Source: Naegleria lovaniensis (Eukaryota > Heterolobosea > Eutetramitea > Acrasida > Naegleriidae). Taken from it: a DNA stretch of 64,000 nucleotides. Positions 46,389 through 57,471 of this stretch are shown one piece after another. The position numbers and the translations under genes are program-made. Every line of letters begins with the position of its first letter. The first letter of the stretch is position 1. The notes under the pieces are model-generated. The model worked only from the letters and a program-made list of their open reading frames with translations, did no database searches and was not told the origin of the DNA. The DNA lies in contig NW_025407834.1 in assembly GCF_003324165.1 (NCBI RefSeq), positions 652,226 through 716,225 of the forward strand. Reading direction: 5' to 3'.

Positions 46389-48137
46389 ATGCCCAAACGA
46401 GATGAACAATACAAAAAGAACCGTAATGATGACGATCGTCATTCATGGAATGTACAGCCAATCACAAACAAAAAGAAAAAATTATCAACTATTAATGATG
46501 AAAATGATCTGATGAACTCGTGGACTACTGTAATTTTATGTGATTTTTCAAATTGGTCTCAATCGGAACCAAACAAATCAACGATTCGGAGATTGGAATT
46601 TCTATTGAAAGACAAATTTACAAATCAACAAATTGGAGCCGTGAAATGGTTAAATGCTCGAGAACAACAATACAAGGACTTCTTTCCGATTGAATTTATG
46701 TACGACCCCAATTTTATTTTGGATCATATTAAAAAGTATGGATATGGATTGAAGATGGCTACAAAAGCCTTAAAAGAAAATACAGACTTTGTAAAGCAAG
46801 TGGTCCAACTACAGGGAGCAGAGTTATGCCATGCGCAACGTGAATTGAAGAGTAATCGAGATATTGTGTGGACTGCTGTGTGTCAAAACGGTGAGGCTCT
46901 GCAATTCGCTCGAAAAATGTTACGAAGCGACTGTGAGATTGTATTGAAAGCAATTGAAAGTTGTGCCAAAGCCATACTATATGCCACTAATAGTTTAAAA
47001 AGGGATACAGACTTTTTACTGAAAGCAATTGAACGAAATGAAGAAGTCTTACGTTATTGTGAAACGCAGAGTAGAGATTTTCACTTGGAGGCCTTAAAAG
47101 TAAATTCCAAAGCACTGCGATGGGCAAGTGCAACCGTTCGCAAGCACCAAAATGTTATGGAGACAGCTTTAAAGATTGTTCATCCAGAAATTGAAACAAT
47201 CGATTGGGACAACAAAGAAATGATAATGAAATTTGTTTCATCTGATGCATGTTCATTGAAATATGCTTCACCTAACTTGAAGAACGACAAAGAAGTGGTA
47301 GCAGCAGCGACCAGAAATTTTGCAGGTGCATTGTCCTTTGCGTCAGATTCGTTGAAAGATGATAAAGAATTTATATTGTCAACAATCATTCCACAAAATG
47401 TTGATGCAGTGAAATATATTTCTGAAAGACTACGAGGAGACAAGCAAATCATGTTGGAAGCTGTGAAAAGAAATGGAGAATTATTTCCATACGCTTCCGA
47501 CGAGTTACGCAATGATAGAGATGTTGTACTAACAGCAGTCAATCATGGTGGTAAGCCATTACGATTTATATCTCCTTCTTTACAACAAGATGAAGAAATT
47601 GTACTATTATCTGCGATGAAACAAAATAATAGAGAAATAAGAATAGCAAATAAGAGCCTATTTTGCCAAAAGCACTTCTTGCTGAAAGCTATAAAGGTTA
47701 ATAGACACGCAATGGCACTTGCTGCTCGATCCCTACGACAAGATAGAGAGTTTTTCTTGCAAGCAGTGAAGGTGAATGGATTCGTTTTGCAAAATGTTGG
47801 TTTTGAAGAATTCGAGCATGATGAAGAACTTGTGTTGGCTGCAGTCAGACAAAATGGTGCTGCATTACAATTTGCAGATGATTATTTGCAAGACAATGAA
47901 CGCTTCATATTGGAGGCTCTTTTATCGAATGGATATGTTAGAGAATTTAGTGAAAGGTTATATCGAATTCGAATGGAAACATGTTACTTTAATGTTTATT
48001 TAGGTGCTCACTGTGTGGAGCATCGAGTTGACCATAGTGCAGAACATGACGATGAAACGTCTGATGAAACTTCGTCCTCTTCATCTTCAAGCAGTTTTGA
48101 TGATGAATATTCTGATACCACAAATTTTTTCATCTAA
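46389..48137 (+). CDS. DUF4116-like repeat protein
   Basis: A single exon, about 582 residues from the ATG at 46389, which follows nine As (an in-frame ATG at 46362 adds nine residues). After an 80-residue variable head comes a tandem array of about ten 45-50-residue repeats with the pattern LRxDxxIVLxAVxxNGxALxxASxxL. Examples are LKSNRDIVWTAVCQNGEALQ, LRNDRDVVLTAVNHGGKPLR, and FEHDEELVLAAVRQNGAALQ. This matches DUF4116, which I associate with large expansions in Naegleria; the repeats should form a helical solenoid for protein binding. The tail is acidic and Ser-rich. The last eight coding bases overlap the end of the SLC35F gene on the other strand. Confidence 0.8.
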   Translation: MPKRDEQYKKNRNDDDRHSWNVQPITNKKKKLSTINDENDLMNSWTTVILCDFSNWSQSEPNKSTIRRLEFLLKDKFTNQQIGAVKWLNAREQQYKDFFPIEFMYDPNFILDHIKKYGYGLKMATKALKENTDFVKQVVQLQGAELCHAQRELKSNRDIVWTAVCQNGEALQFARKMLRSDCEIVLKAIESCAKAILYATNSLKRDTDFLLKAIERNEEVLRYCETQSRDFHLEALKVNSKALRWASATVRKHQNVMETALKIVHPEIETIDWDNKEMIMKFVSSDACSLKYASPNLKNDKEVVAAATRNFAGALSFASDSLKDDKEFILSTIIPQNVDAVKYISERLRGDKQIMLEAVKRNGELFPYASDELRNDRDVVLTAVNHGGKPLRFISPSLQQDEEIVLLSAMKQNNREIRIANKSLFCQKHFLLKAIKVNRHAMALAARSLRQDREFFLQAVKVNGFVLQNVGFEEFEHDEELVLAAVRQNGAALQFADDYLQDNERFILEALLSNGYVREFSERLYRIRMETCYFNVYLGAHCVEHRVDHSAEHDDETSDETSSSSSSSSFDDEYSDTTNFFI

Positions 48138-50238
48138 TCTTGGTACGACATTTCAGAAACAGAGCTTTCAGTCTGCTGGTTAAGCTTTTCGATTTTCGCT
48201 CTCCCTCCTGGAAGATATTGTAAAAGACTAAACCAATGGCAATAATAAAGTAGGCAATATAGTAAAGGAAATTAATAGTTTGTCCAAATAGGAAAATACT
48301 CGAAATGACTGCAAATATGTCACTTGTTAAGAATGATAAGTTCATGAAAGTAGCACTGCTCCACCTCAACAAGTGTGGCACAAGTGTATAAATCAAAAAC
48401 ATGGAAGCAGCAAAGCCGCCCATAAAGAACACAGATCTTGAATTCCAATCCGTATTCTTAATATCTTGCAATTCGAATATTAATAGCTGAATGGTTGCAA
48501 TAAAGGTTCCGAAAAGTCCCATCATGGCCAAATATTCAATCACACAATCATTTTCAGTGAGTTTGATTTTTTTCAAAGGTTTCTTTTGAGAATCGTTCAC
48601 AACAACGTCCTGAACATGAAACACTTTGGTCAAATTATTTGCCTCCTGTTGCTGTTGTATATCGTCATTTGGTGATGAGCCTTCATTATTCGATGTTATG
48701 GAGGCACCTGTGGCAATCGTTGTTGCTGTAGTTAATGGTGGGCTTGTCTCCTCAGAATGTTCCTCCTCCTCTTTTTCCACAAGTTCAGTAAAATGTTCCT
48801 CCGTTTTCACAGCATATTCCTGTGCCACGTTACTAATCGCATAACAAGCAGAGCCAATAATACAAAAGGCATCACCAATTAATACATGATACCATGGTCG
48901 ATCATTACTCGAATTTTCATCTTGCTGTTTTTCAATATGACTCAAATAATCACTTAACACAAGTAATGCCAATCCTCCCAAACAAATCAATACACCAACA
49001 ATGTGAGTCCATCGATAGCTTCGATTCAAAAATAGAGCGCTCAATATCATGACACAAGGAATGGTGAAACAATCCAACAGCATGACTGAAGTGATAGTCG
49101 TGTATTGATACGCTTTGACCACGAAAAAATTGGCCTCAACATCTGCCAACGCAAAGAAAAAGTATTTCCATGGTTTCATGTTCCATCGTGTGAAAGTGAA
49201 GCATCGTTTGACGTATTTGAAAAGACAATGATGGAGCTCTTCTTCGTCATGTTGATAATCATTGTCACAAATTGGATTTTCTTCGAGAGTCGGATCATGT
49301 ACAAGTTGAGAAACTTTTTGAGAATAATTCTTTTGATGATGGACTTGTTGAGAAGTAAATGTTGCTTGTGAAGTGTTTAAATTCAATTCTGATTGAATAT
49401 TGTGTGAGAAAGATGGATGTAATTGTGAATGTTCGGTATTGAGGTGGGTACTTGAAGACGGCACCTCTTCATTTTGACCACTAGAGGAATTTATGGAATC
49501 CAATTGTGCAAAAGATGACACTGGAGAGAGCAATCGACTTTGTTCGGTCAGTCTCTTTTGTGACATTTCATACGACGAAGAGTCATTTCCATTCAAAATG
49601 TTATCATGATGAGATGATTCATGAAGTGTTACGTGGCCACCCATTGTCATCCTTTCCTTAGAATGTTCACAACTAGTTGTTAGAGTTTTTCGTCTCATTT
49701 TTCGAAATTTCCTTGTCGTAATTGTCACAGTTGGATAACAAACTTTGTGCACCAATAGGAGTGGCATGTAAAAAATTAATAATGTTAAATAAGAAAGAGC
49801 ATTTTGTAAAGTAGGTAAATTGACATGAACTCGATCAGTCAAAAATGTACTAAAAATTCCTGTACTTGTCAATAAGGCCGAAATTATTTGAGAAAACAAA
49901 AATACAGCAATTAGCTTGGCTGCTCTCAAAAACCAAGCTCTCATTTCCGAAGGTGACCTTCTAAATTTTCCAAAATAGAAATACATCCACGAAAAGAGTT
50001 TTGAATATTTTGTTCTCTCCATGACTCGACCACTCTCATCTTCGTCCAAATCATTCGGAGGGTTATTGGTTAAAAAATTATTCGAGTTGTTTTGAACCTT
50101 TAAATCCAATGAATGAGATGTTGAAGGTTTAGATAATTCCAAAGTTTTCGTCATGGCACCAAGGTTGTTGGAAACATTTTCGGGAATGTGTGGTTGCGTT
50201 TCATCATGTTCCGAAGAGGACGCAGACCATTCGTTCAT
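48130..50238 (-). CDS. SLC35F-type solute carrier (drug/metabolite transporter superfamily)
   Basis: A single exon of 702 residues, longer than usual (about 400) because of Ser/His-rich insertions: an N-terminal extension, a cytoplasmic loop of about 170 residues after helix 2, and an acidic loop rich in E and T. About ten hydrophobic helices are visible. Family motifs include FALADVEANFFVVKAYQYT, followed by SVMLLDCFTIPCVMILSALFL, GDAFCIIGSACYAISNVAQEY and SATFMNLSFLTSDIFAVI. These fit the SLC35F1/F2 subgroup; animal SLC35F2 imports queuine. The substrate here is unknown. The start ATG follows a poly-A stretch on its strand. Its stop overlaps that of the DUF4116-like gene. Confidence 0.85.
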   Translation of the reverse strand: MNEWSASSSEHDETQPHIPENVSNNLGAMTKTLELSKPSTSHSLDLKVQNNSNNFLTNNPPNDLDEDESGRVMERTKYSKLFSWMYFYFGKFRRSPSEMRAWFLRAAKLIAVFLFSQIISALLTSTGIFSTFLTDRVHVNLPTLQNALSYLTLLIFYMPLLLVHKVCYPTVTITTRKFRKMRRKTLTTSCEHSKERMTMGGHVTLHESSHHDNILNGNDSSSYEMSQKRLTEQSRLLSPVSSFAQLDSINSSSGQNEEVPSSSTHLNTEHSQLHPSFSHNIQSELNLNTSQATFTSQQVHHQKNYSQKVSQLVHDPTLEENPICDNDYQHDEEELHHCLFKYVKRCFTFTRWNMKPWKYFFFALADVEANFFVVKAYQYTTITSVMLLDCFTIPCVMILSALFLNRSYRWTHIVGVLICLGGLALLVLSDYLSHIEKQQDENSSNDRPWYHVLIGDAFCIIGSACYAISNVAQEYAVKTEEHFTELVEKEEEEHSEETSPPLTTATTIATGASITSNNEGSSPNDDIQQQQEANNLTKVFHVQDVVVNDSQKKPLKKIKLTENDCVIEYLAMMGLFGTFIATIQLLIFELQDIKNTDWNSRSVFFMGGFAASMFLIYTLVPHLLRWSSATFMNLSFLTSDIFAVISSIFLFGQTINFLYYIAYFIIAIGLVFYNIFQEGERKSKSLTSRLKALFLKCRTKIR

Positions 50239-50485
50239 TTTTTTTTAAATTATGAAATTTCGTAAAAATACTCCGTCAAGTGTGCACCTTTGAAATGTAA
50301 TCAAACACACATTCCACTCTCTCAAAATTCAATCCAGTCATCAAATATATTACATAAATCTAACATGTCCACAGTAGTCTATGAACCCTTACTCCTCCAA
50401 TCATCCTTACTTGGTATCTTCAATTTTTTTCAACACACCAAAAACAACTCCGATGTAACGTTCAAAAAACCGTTTTTGAAAAAAT

Positions 50486-52597
50486 ATGAAGTCTCTCCAA
50501 TCTGTGGTTGTTGCTTCTTCTTGCAAGCCTTCTTCCTCTGCATTAATGATGATGATGAGCTCATCATCTAAAAGATGTTTCTCCACCAAATCATCGGTTA
50601 TATCAGCACCTAACCGAGTGAGTGCTTTGAGTCCAGAGAAATTTCAAGAGGAAATGCAAAAGGCCGGAATTCAAAGAGGATATGTGGTGTATGATGCCAA
50701 GGAAAACAAGACCATTACTTCTCATCCATTGTTTGCCGAGTTGGGTGAGTTCATTACCAATGACAAGAGAGATTTCTTGAAGCATGAGGCTTGCTTCTTC
50801 CAAGTTGGTCCAAAGTCCAATTTGTTGTTCGGTGCATTCTTGCATAAGAGCAATAGAGGTATTCCTCATGGTGGTGTTCGTTTGTGGAAATATAACTCTA
50901 TGGAGGACTATGTGAGAGATGGATTGAGATTGAGCTTGGGAATGACAAGAAAGAATGCTTTGGCTGGTTTGTGGTGGGGTAAGTAACGTGAATGTTTGCG
51001 GTGTTGTGGAAAATTTCAATCATTATTTTGATTGTCATCTTTGTGTGTGAAATTTTCGGGGTATCTATAATTTTACTACTACTGAAATTATTCTTCTTCA
51101 TGATGATGAATTAATCACAATCAAATCCCTATCATGCCATCCCATCATCGCCACCGTTATTGTGAAATATACTTCGATGATTCATTATTTCATTAATTTT
51201 CATCATTTAAACCTTCACAATTTTGAATGCATTCAATTTGAATTTGTGCTTTCATGACACAAAGGTGGTGGAAAAGGTTTAATTCAAAAAACTGACAATA
51301 CTTCCATCAATTACAGCTCAGACTCCTTCAGAGATGTTGTCTTTTCCGAGTATGGACAATTTTTGTCTTCTTTGAAAGGTGCTTACTATGGTGCTGAAGA
51401 CGTCGGTTTGACTACTATCGATTGTGACAGAATGCATACCGTAAGTATTTATTGATTCCATGAAGATTACTCACACCACATTTCACATGAATACAATACG
51501 AATTCTTCATGCATTCCTATGCACAACACAAAACGATTCTACTATTCCCATAGAAAACACGTTTCGTAAGCTGTATTTCAAGCGAAATTGGAGGCTCAGG
51601 AAACCCTTCCCACTCAACTGCAATTGGAACCGTTTGTGGAATGGAAGCAGCAGTTGGTAAGTTTATAATGACCATGCATGGATACGATATGATTTGAAAC
51701 AAATTGATAACTTGAATGATGTATGGACCAATGATATCATGACTATAATAGCTTTCCTTGGTTTGGGAGATTTGGCTGGTAAGAAAGTCGTTGTTCAAGG
51801 AGCAGGTAACGTCGCTAGTTTCATCATTGAAGAATTGCTCAAGAGAAATGTCGGCAAAATTGTTGCAACTGACATTGATAAGAACTTGATTGAAAAGAGA
51901 AAGGAACAATTCAAGAATGCCAACAACATTGAATGGCGAGTGGTGGCTCCAAATGATTTGAGCGTCTTCTCTGAGCCTTGTGATATTTTCGCACCATCTG
52001 CATTGGGTGGTATTATCAATTCGACCACTATCCCATTGCTTAATTGCAAGATTGTTTGTGGTGCTGCCAATAACCAACTTTTGGATCCTGTCGAGCATGA
52101 TTACATGATTAAGGATCGCGGAATTATCTACGTTCCAGATTATTTGAACAACCGTATGGTAAGTTGTGTCGGGTTTTATATTAGCCATATTTATACAAGG
52201 GTTTCTGTTTCACATGCACGTGCATGTTTTCGCCATTTTTAATTGAACCATTCATTCACATTGTTACATTTCCATGAACACGATGATTCACCTTTTTCTC
52301 GAAATCATTTCGTTTCCTATATAGGGTATTGTTAATTGCGCCAACGAATGTTTTGGACATGTGCATAATGATGAGGCCATTTTGAAGCATTTCGGACGAG
52401 AATGGGACAACTCGGTCTATGTGATTGCTACTCGAATTTTGAAGAACTCGAAGGAATCCAACATTCCAACCGGTCTCGCTGCTCACCGTTTGGCTGACGA
52501 ATTCAGTGAAATGGAGAATCCACTCATAGGTCATAGAGGATGGGCCATCGTTAAGGGATTAATTAATACTCATTGGGAGAATGGTAAGCTTCAATAA
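50486..52597 (+). CDS. Leu/Glu/Phe/Val-dehydrogenase family enzyme, mitochondrial
   Basis: Five exons close in phase: 50486-50978, 51265-51440, 51554-51656, 51752-52158 and 52325-52597, giving 483 residues. The first 40 residues (VVVASSCKPSSSAL, then SSKRCFSTKS) look like a mitochondrial presequence. The substrate domain has HGGVRLWKY and WWGGGKGLIQ with the catalytic-type Lys, then YYGAEDVGLT and GSGNPSHSTAIGT. The Rossmann domain has VVVQGAGNVASFI, an adenine-binding ATDIDK, CDIFAPSALGG, CKIVCGAANNQL and YVPDYLNN. The AEDVG and GSGNPSxxTA pattern favours the short leucine/phenylalanine dehydrogenase branch over classical GDH. Likely reaction: NAD-dependent oxidative deamination of an amino acid. 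Intron 1 is 286 bases, long for the window. Confidence 0.9.
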
Positions 52598-52831
52598 GCA
52601 AGGTGGCATTGATCTTTGGGCTTGACACATGTACACATCATCTTTGGTTATAAATGATTGATCATTAATAGGTCTCTCATGAATCCATCAAATCTTGTTG
52701 TTGATTGGTGTGTGAAATAGAGGTAACGCCTTACGCACACCCAACGAAGGTACAGCAATCCCAAGTTAAAAAAAACCGCGGCGCTCCCACGTAAGAACGC
52801 TCTCCAGTAACACTCTCATTATTCCGCATCA

Positions 52832-54751
52832 ATGATGATCATGGAGCCTTCATCCTCTGACCTGAGCACTATGGAGAGTAGTAGTAGTACTGGTGGTTTG
52901 AATAATAACGGTTCACCCATTCCTCCTTCTCGACCTCTGGCTCGAAGGCTCTCCATGTTGAACCATCCTTCCTCAATGGAACGAAAAAGCAGTGAATCCA
53001 ACATGATCATCCGAAAGAATAAGCATCACAGTATTGCAGGATCAAGCCTGATCATTAGCTCTCCATCCGCTCTTAAGACAACAACAACAACATCCTCTTC
53101 TCCTCAATCTCCTTCATCCTCAACTTCACCCACCTCTCCTCATGGAATGATTTCTTTCAAGAACATGAACAATTCTCCACGAGGAGGAGCAACAAAACCA
53201 AGCCCATCGGTGGTCATGTTCCATACACCGTCTTCACCCTCATCCAATGCTGTAACGACTACGACTTCGCCCTCAATAACCACCTCACTTCCACCCCTTG
53301 TTCCTCCACCTCGAAGCTCTTCTCTTCCTCCTCTCTATATGAATACATCGACGATGGCAACCTCATTCTCCAATGCTTCATCGAATGGCGCTGCAGAGAA
53401 TGACGGAGGAGTCTCTCCCTCTTCTCCATCTTCCCAATCAAGCGTGGAGAGTAGTTCTGTTCACTCAGTTTCGAGTCCACGCGAACAGCTCATAGCATCG
53501 GCTGTAGTAACGCCCTCAATCGTGAATCGAAAACGCTCTTCAGGCTCCTTTGGTTTGGTCATGGAACAATTATCGACAACAGGCTCGCCTATTTCGCCCA
53601 ATCCGTCGCTTGAGTTGCATGGTCGAACGAGAATGAGAATTGATTTAGAAAATCCCACTTCCAATACCACTCCTGATAACAAGAAACTTTCGAGGTTATT
53701 GAATAGGAGAAACTCGTTTGCAATGAATGGAACTCCTGGATCAACAAATTCTACTGGGTCTCCATCGCCGATTGTGGTTTCACACAACGAGGGAAATGGC
53801 AGCAGCAATGCCAATAATTTATCGCCTCGAAATTATAATACGCACTTGCATCCCCATCATTTACATATTTCAAAGAGTGATTCTGAGCTCATGGATTCAA
53901 CCAATGATGGGTCCTCTCCAAAAGAACATTCAGAACGCCTGCCCATTCTCGTTCATCACCACTCTCTGCGTTCTAAGGGAGAGAAGGACTTCAACAACAT
54001 TTTCGGAGAGAACGAGCAGGCCATGAAAGAAATGGAACAGTTTTCACAGATGCAAAGCTCCCCACGTCTCATGTCGGCAAGAATATCTACTGGTATGAGT
54101 GGAATTTCATCACCTCGAAATGGGGAAGCAGTTACGAACAGTGGATCTTCCCTTGTGACCTCCACTTCCTCTCCTGCCTCAAAGAAGCCCTCCTTCGATA
54201 GGCTTGTTTCATCCTTTGCAGAAATACAGGATCAAAGGAAAGAACTTAAAAAAGATCCACAATTTCAAGAGCACATGAAAGAGTTTTCGACACATGTTCG
54301 AGCTTACAACACCCGATGTATTTTAAATGAGCAGGAAATTCTCGAATTTATAAGCGATAAACGAGACTTCCCCGACGAGCTCGATCCCAATATTCTCTCC
54401 AAGGCGAGTGACAAGGATGTCAAGTGGTATGTGACAACATTGGGAGAAAAAACGGTCAACATGCTCTGTGAATGGAAGCATCGTCTCAATTACTTGGAAA
54501 GCGAATGTAAGGACGTTCAGGATTTTTCAGAAATGAAGCAAAAGATTGAACATAACATTAAGCAAATGAAAGAGACGTTGGGAAGTGTCTCATCGGTGAC
54601 TGCAGCTGAACACTTTTTGGAAATGGATTCCGACATTAAACTTTTGCAAGATGAGGAATCAAAACCGTCACCACCTATCCCACTAAGGAAAGGAAGATCA
54701 AAATCATTGATCTCCAATTTTTCAAGCAGCTCAAAACCCAAGAATAAGTAA
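52832..54751 (+). CDS. Ser/Pro-rich protein with helical C-terminal domain
   Basis: A single exon of 639 residues. Residues 1-440 are low complexity (Ser, Pro, Thr, Asn) with many SPR, SSP and RRxS sites, the pattern of a heavily phosphorylated disordered region. From about residue 445 comes an ordered helical part: RLVSSFAEIQDQRKELKK, FQEHMKEFSTHVRAYNTR, then ILEFISDKRDFPDELDP and a coiled end with EMKQKIEHNIKQMKETL. The C-terminus is basic (PLRKGRSKSLISNF). No family was recognised for the helical domain. Could be a cytoskeletal or signalling adaptor; nothing more can be said. Confidence 0.65.
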   Translation: MMIMEPSSSDLSTMESSSSTGGLNNNGSPIPPSRPLARRLSMLNHPSSMERKSSESNMIIRKNKHHSIAGSSLIISSPSALKTTTTTSSSPQSPSSSTSPTSPHGMISFKNMNNSPRGGATKPSPSVVMFHTPSSPSSNAVTTTTSPSITTSLPPLVPPPRSSSLPPLYMNTSTMATSFSNASSNGAAENDGGVSPSSPSSQSSVESSSVHSVSSPREQLIASAVVTPSIVNRKRSSGSFGLVMEQLSTTGSPISPNPSLELHGRTRMRIDLENPTSNTTPDNKKLSRLLNRRNSFAMNGTPGSTNSTGSPSPIVVSHNEGNGSSNANNLSPRNYNTHLHPHHLHISKSDSELMDSTNDGSSPKEHSERLPILVHHHSLRSKGEKDFNNIFGENEQAMKEMEQFSQMQSSPRLMSARISTGMSGISSPRNGEAVTNSGSSLVTSTSSPASKKPSFDRLVSSFAEIQDQRKELKKDPQFQEHMKEFSTHVRAYNTRCILNEQEILEFISDKRDFPDELDPNILSKASDKDVKWYVTTLGEKTVNMLCEWKHRLNYLESECKDVQDFSEMKQKIEHNIKQMKETLGSVSSVTAAEHFLEMDSDIKLLQDEESKPSPPIPLRKGRSKSLISNFSSSSKPKNK

Positions 54752-55184
54752 CATGTATCATAAAAACCCATTAGGACTCTCAAGCAACTGCCGTTCATTG
54801 TCAATGCAGTCCCTGTCTAAACAACAAAAGAGTCGTCAAGATGAACGGGCTAGACCAGGTTGCAATTTCAGAGGCGTGTAATTGCCGTTTTGAAGTCTCT
54901 CCCTTATTATCTTTCTTCCGCCGTGGACGGATTCAAGAAAGTAATGTATTCTTGTCACTGGTTAGGAAGAACAGGTAATGAAAAGTAACAACAAAATTTC
55001 GAATCTGCGAAGGAATTACCAAATACTGGGGCTGTTTATTGTGGTTTTCACATAAAAAATTTGAGACCACTTTCATTGACATCACGACGCGAGTTCAGCC
55101 AACAACAAGAAATCATGACTGTTCAATCATGGGTCCGTCCAGAAATTCGATCATTTCTATCATGCCAAATCAATCGAGTGCTTT
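54752..55184. other. Intergenic region, convergent gene ends
   Basis: About 430 bases between the Ser/Pro-rich gene (+) and the 7TM gene (-), both ending here. No gene-like frame, RNA fold or repeat was recognised. It should contain both 3' UTRs. Confidence 0.45.
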
Positions 55185-57141
55185 TTACATGCTCACATTA
55201 GTAGATTCTTCAGAATGTAAGGACTTGTAATACGTTGCCGAAGAATTATAGGGAGTCGTCAAATCACTCATACCCGCAGAGCCCTCAGAAGGTTGCACTT
55301 TGCTATTTCCACTTGTATTGGCAATCAAGCTAGAGGACGCTTCTTCCTCGTCTCTTCTCTTTGTCCTGAAAGAAATTCTCTTGAGGCAAGGATAACATTC
55401 CCAAAATTTGTCCTTATCAAATAAAATCATCACCACGGCCAGCAAGGATGAAATATTGAAACAATGTGCTGCAAATTCAGTATAATACGATACAATGAAA
55501 TGTATGGATGTGACACCGAATTGAGTATATAAAAAACTCATTAAACAAGATATGAGGGCCAACAATGTCAGTGCACTGAGCAGCATGAATTGATAAAAGT
55601 ACTATTGTCATTAAATGTGTGGAAGTACATGAATGTGAACATACACGTCAATATTGTGATCATACATGCACATAAATAATTGAACAAGTTTGGAAAGAAG
55701 AAGCCATTTCACATACCTTGGTTTTGAAAAATGAAATATTGGTCTTCTCTTTCAATACACATCCAAGTTTGTAGGACACTAGTAAAAATAGAGCAAGATT
55801 ACAAAACCATGGAAGGGCATATGCCACATAACCCACTCCAAATACAATCCTCATAGGTGGATTCAATTCCATGGTATGTGCTGAAATTTGATAAATAAAA
55901 GATGCAACAATATAAATCATGCAAAGTGTGTTCACAATAACAGAAACATAGGACAAGCCTTTGAAAAGTGTCCAATTCTTCTTCTCTCCAGTTTTTAAAT
56001 ACATGTAAACTCGATCAAACATGAGCATGACCGGTATGATGGTATAATATGTGAAAAATACGTTCAAGCTCAATGTCAAATTTTCCAACAAGTACATTAA
56101 ATTATTTGAATCATTAAATGATGGTAGATAGGAGAGACCACTTGCTACTACAATACATACAGCACTGGCTGTCATGAGTATAATGGACTTGATGGAAATA
56201 GATGTTGGTTTTTGATATCTAAAACTTAAACATTCGGGGAAAACAATTAAGGACATGATGGCAATAAATAGAGGAACAGAGAGAGTTAACAGAATTCCCA
56301 ACTTGGCACTATCAAATTTCAATGTAAATAACAAACTCTCTTCACATGTTGTAGAGTATTGATCAAACTTGTAACAATAGCACATGAATGGAGTTCTTAA
56401 TCTTATAAAATATCGATCCATGAAATAGATGGGTAATCCAATTTGAACGTTTCGACACAAAAACGCAGAAGGAAACTTCTTAAACGCAGGACACGCCGTC
56501 CATGAAGAGTTATCATAATTTTCCAATCCGGCCACAATTTTGTGAAATTGAACAAAATCCTTCGCCTTTTTGCAATATTGACAAAAATTCGCCAATTGAT
56601 ACGAATCTTGAGCATTCCACTTGGTCGAATTAACTCCACAAAATGTTTCAACACAACTTGTATTCTCTGGAAACATGGAACATAAATCCATGGTATTCGA
56701 AGAGGCCTGTACGGGCGAGTAAATATCATGCAAACCTTGTTCCATATTCGAGGTTGAAAACGGGTAGGATGAAATTTCAGTCGGGAATTGTATTTCATCA
56801 CAGCCAAATCCGAAAGGAAGATCTGTAAAGTCTTCAAAATGATCGGTAATATTGATACGTTGTGTAATGAGGGTGTTATTGCTTGGATGAGTTGGGAGGT
56901 TCATGATCTTTTCATAGGAACATCCAATAAATCGATGAAGAGGTGAAGAGGATGATGAGGCTTGTACTGAAGGAAAGGGGCAGGATAATACTACGAGTAG
57001 TAAGGATGTATATAAGAGGAGAAGAAGATGAAGCAGTAACAGAGAAGTAGTTGTACGTTGTCCGTAAAGCCTTACAGAAGAAATAATAATAGAGGAATGA
57101 TGATGATGCCTATGACAATATTCATTTTGAAAGAATAACAT
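55185..57141 (-). CDS. Seven-transmembrane receptor-like protein with cysteine-rich ectodomain
   Basis: Exons 57141-55717 and 55601-55185, joined in phase 0, give 613 residues. A Leu-rich signal peptide (about residues 32-60) precedes a Cys-rich extracellular part of about 230 residues with N-glycosylation sites (NITD, NTSC, NSTK, NSSW) and clusters such as CVETFCG and CQYCKK. About seven hydrophobic helices follow, including LGILLTLSVPLFIAIMSLIV, SIILMTASAVCIVVASG, VIVNTLCMIYIVASFIY, and one spanning the exon junction. The cytoplasmic tail is Ser-rich. The layout (Cys-rich head plus 7TM) resembles amoebozoan frizzled/smoothened-like receptors, but the Wnt-binding KTxxxW motif was not found. 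Ligand unknown. Confidence 0.7.
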
Positions 57142-57471
57142 GGTATAGGATGATAAGGAATGAGTAAAATCTTCTTAGGGATGCCAAGTTCAATAAATGA
57201 AACGTTGATGATGATGATTAGAATCTGTGATGATAATTTAAATAGAATTCTCGGATGATGATGAAGAGTGGACTGGTACGGGGTTGTTGTTGAATGAAAC
57301 GAACGCACACGCAGTCTCTCTCTGTAGCGGGAACACACTCCTTCACAATGTGAACGAAATGATTTTTTTGTTGTTTTTTCGTACTATTTCATTGTTGTTG
57401 AAATATTTCAGAGATTCGAGATGTGTTGAATTTAGATTCAAGAGGAAGGATAAATAGCATGATTTTTTGAT
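57142..57471. promoter_or_regulatory. Upstream region of the 7TM gene (-) and the 57472 gene (+)
   Basis: Divergent gap of about 330 bases. Contains T-rich stretches and a possible splice acceptor (ATATTTCAG at about 57408). It may hold the missing 5' exon of the plus-strand gene, but no start could be chosen. Confidence 0.35.
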
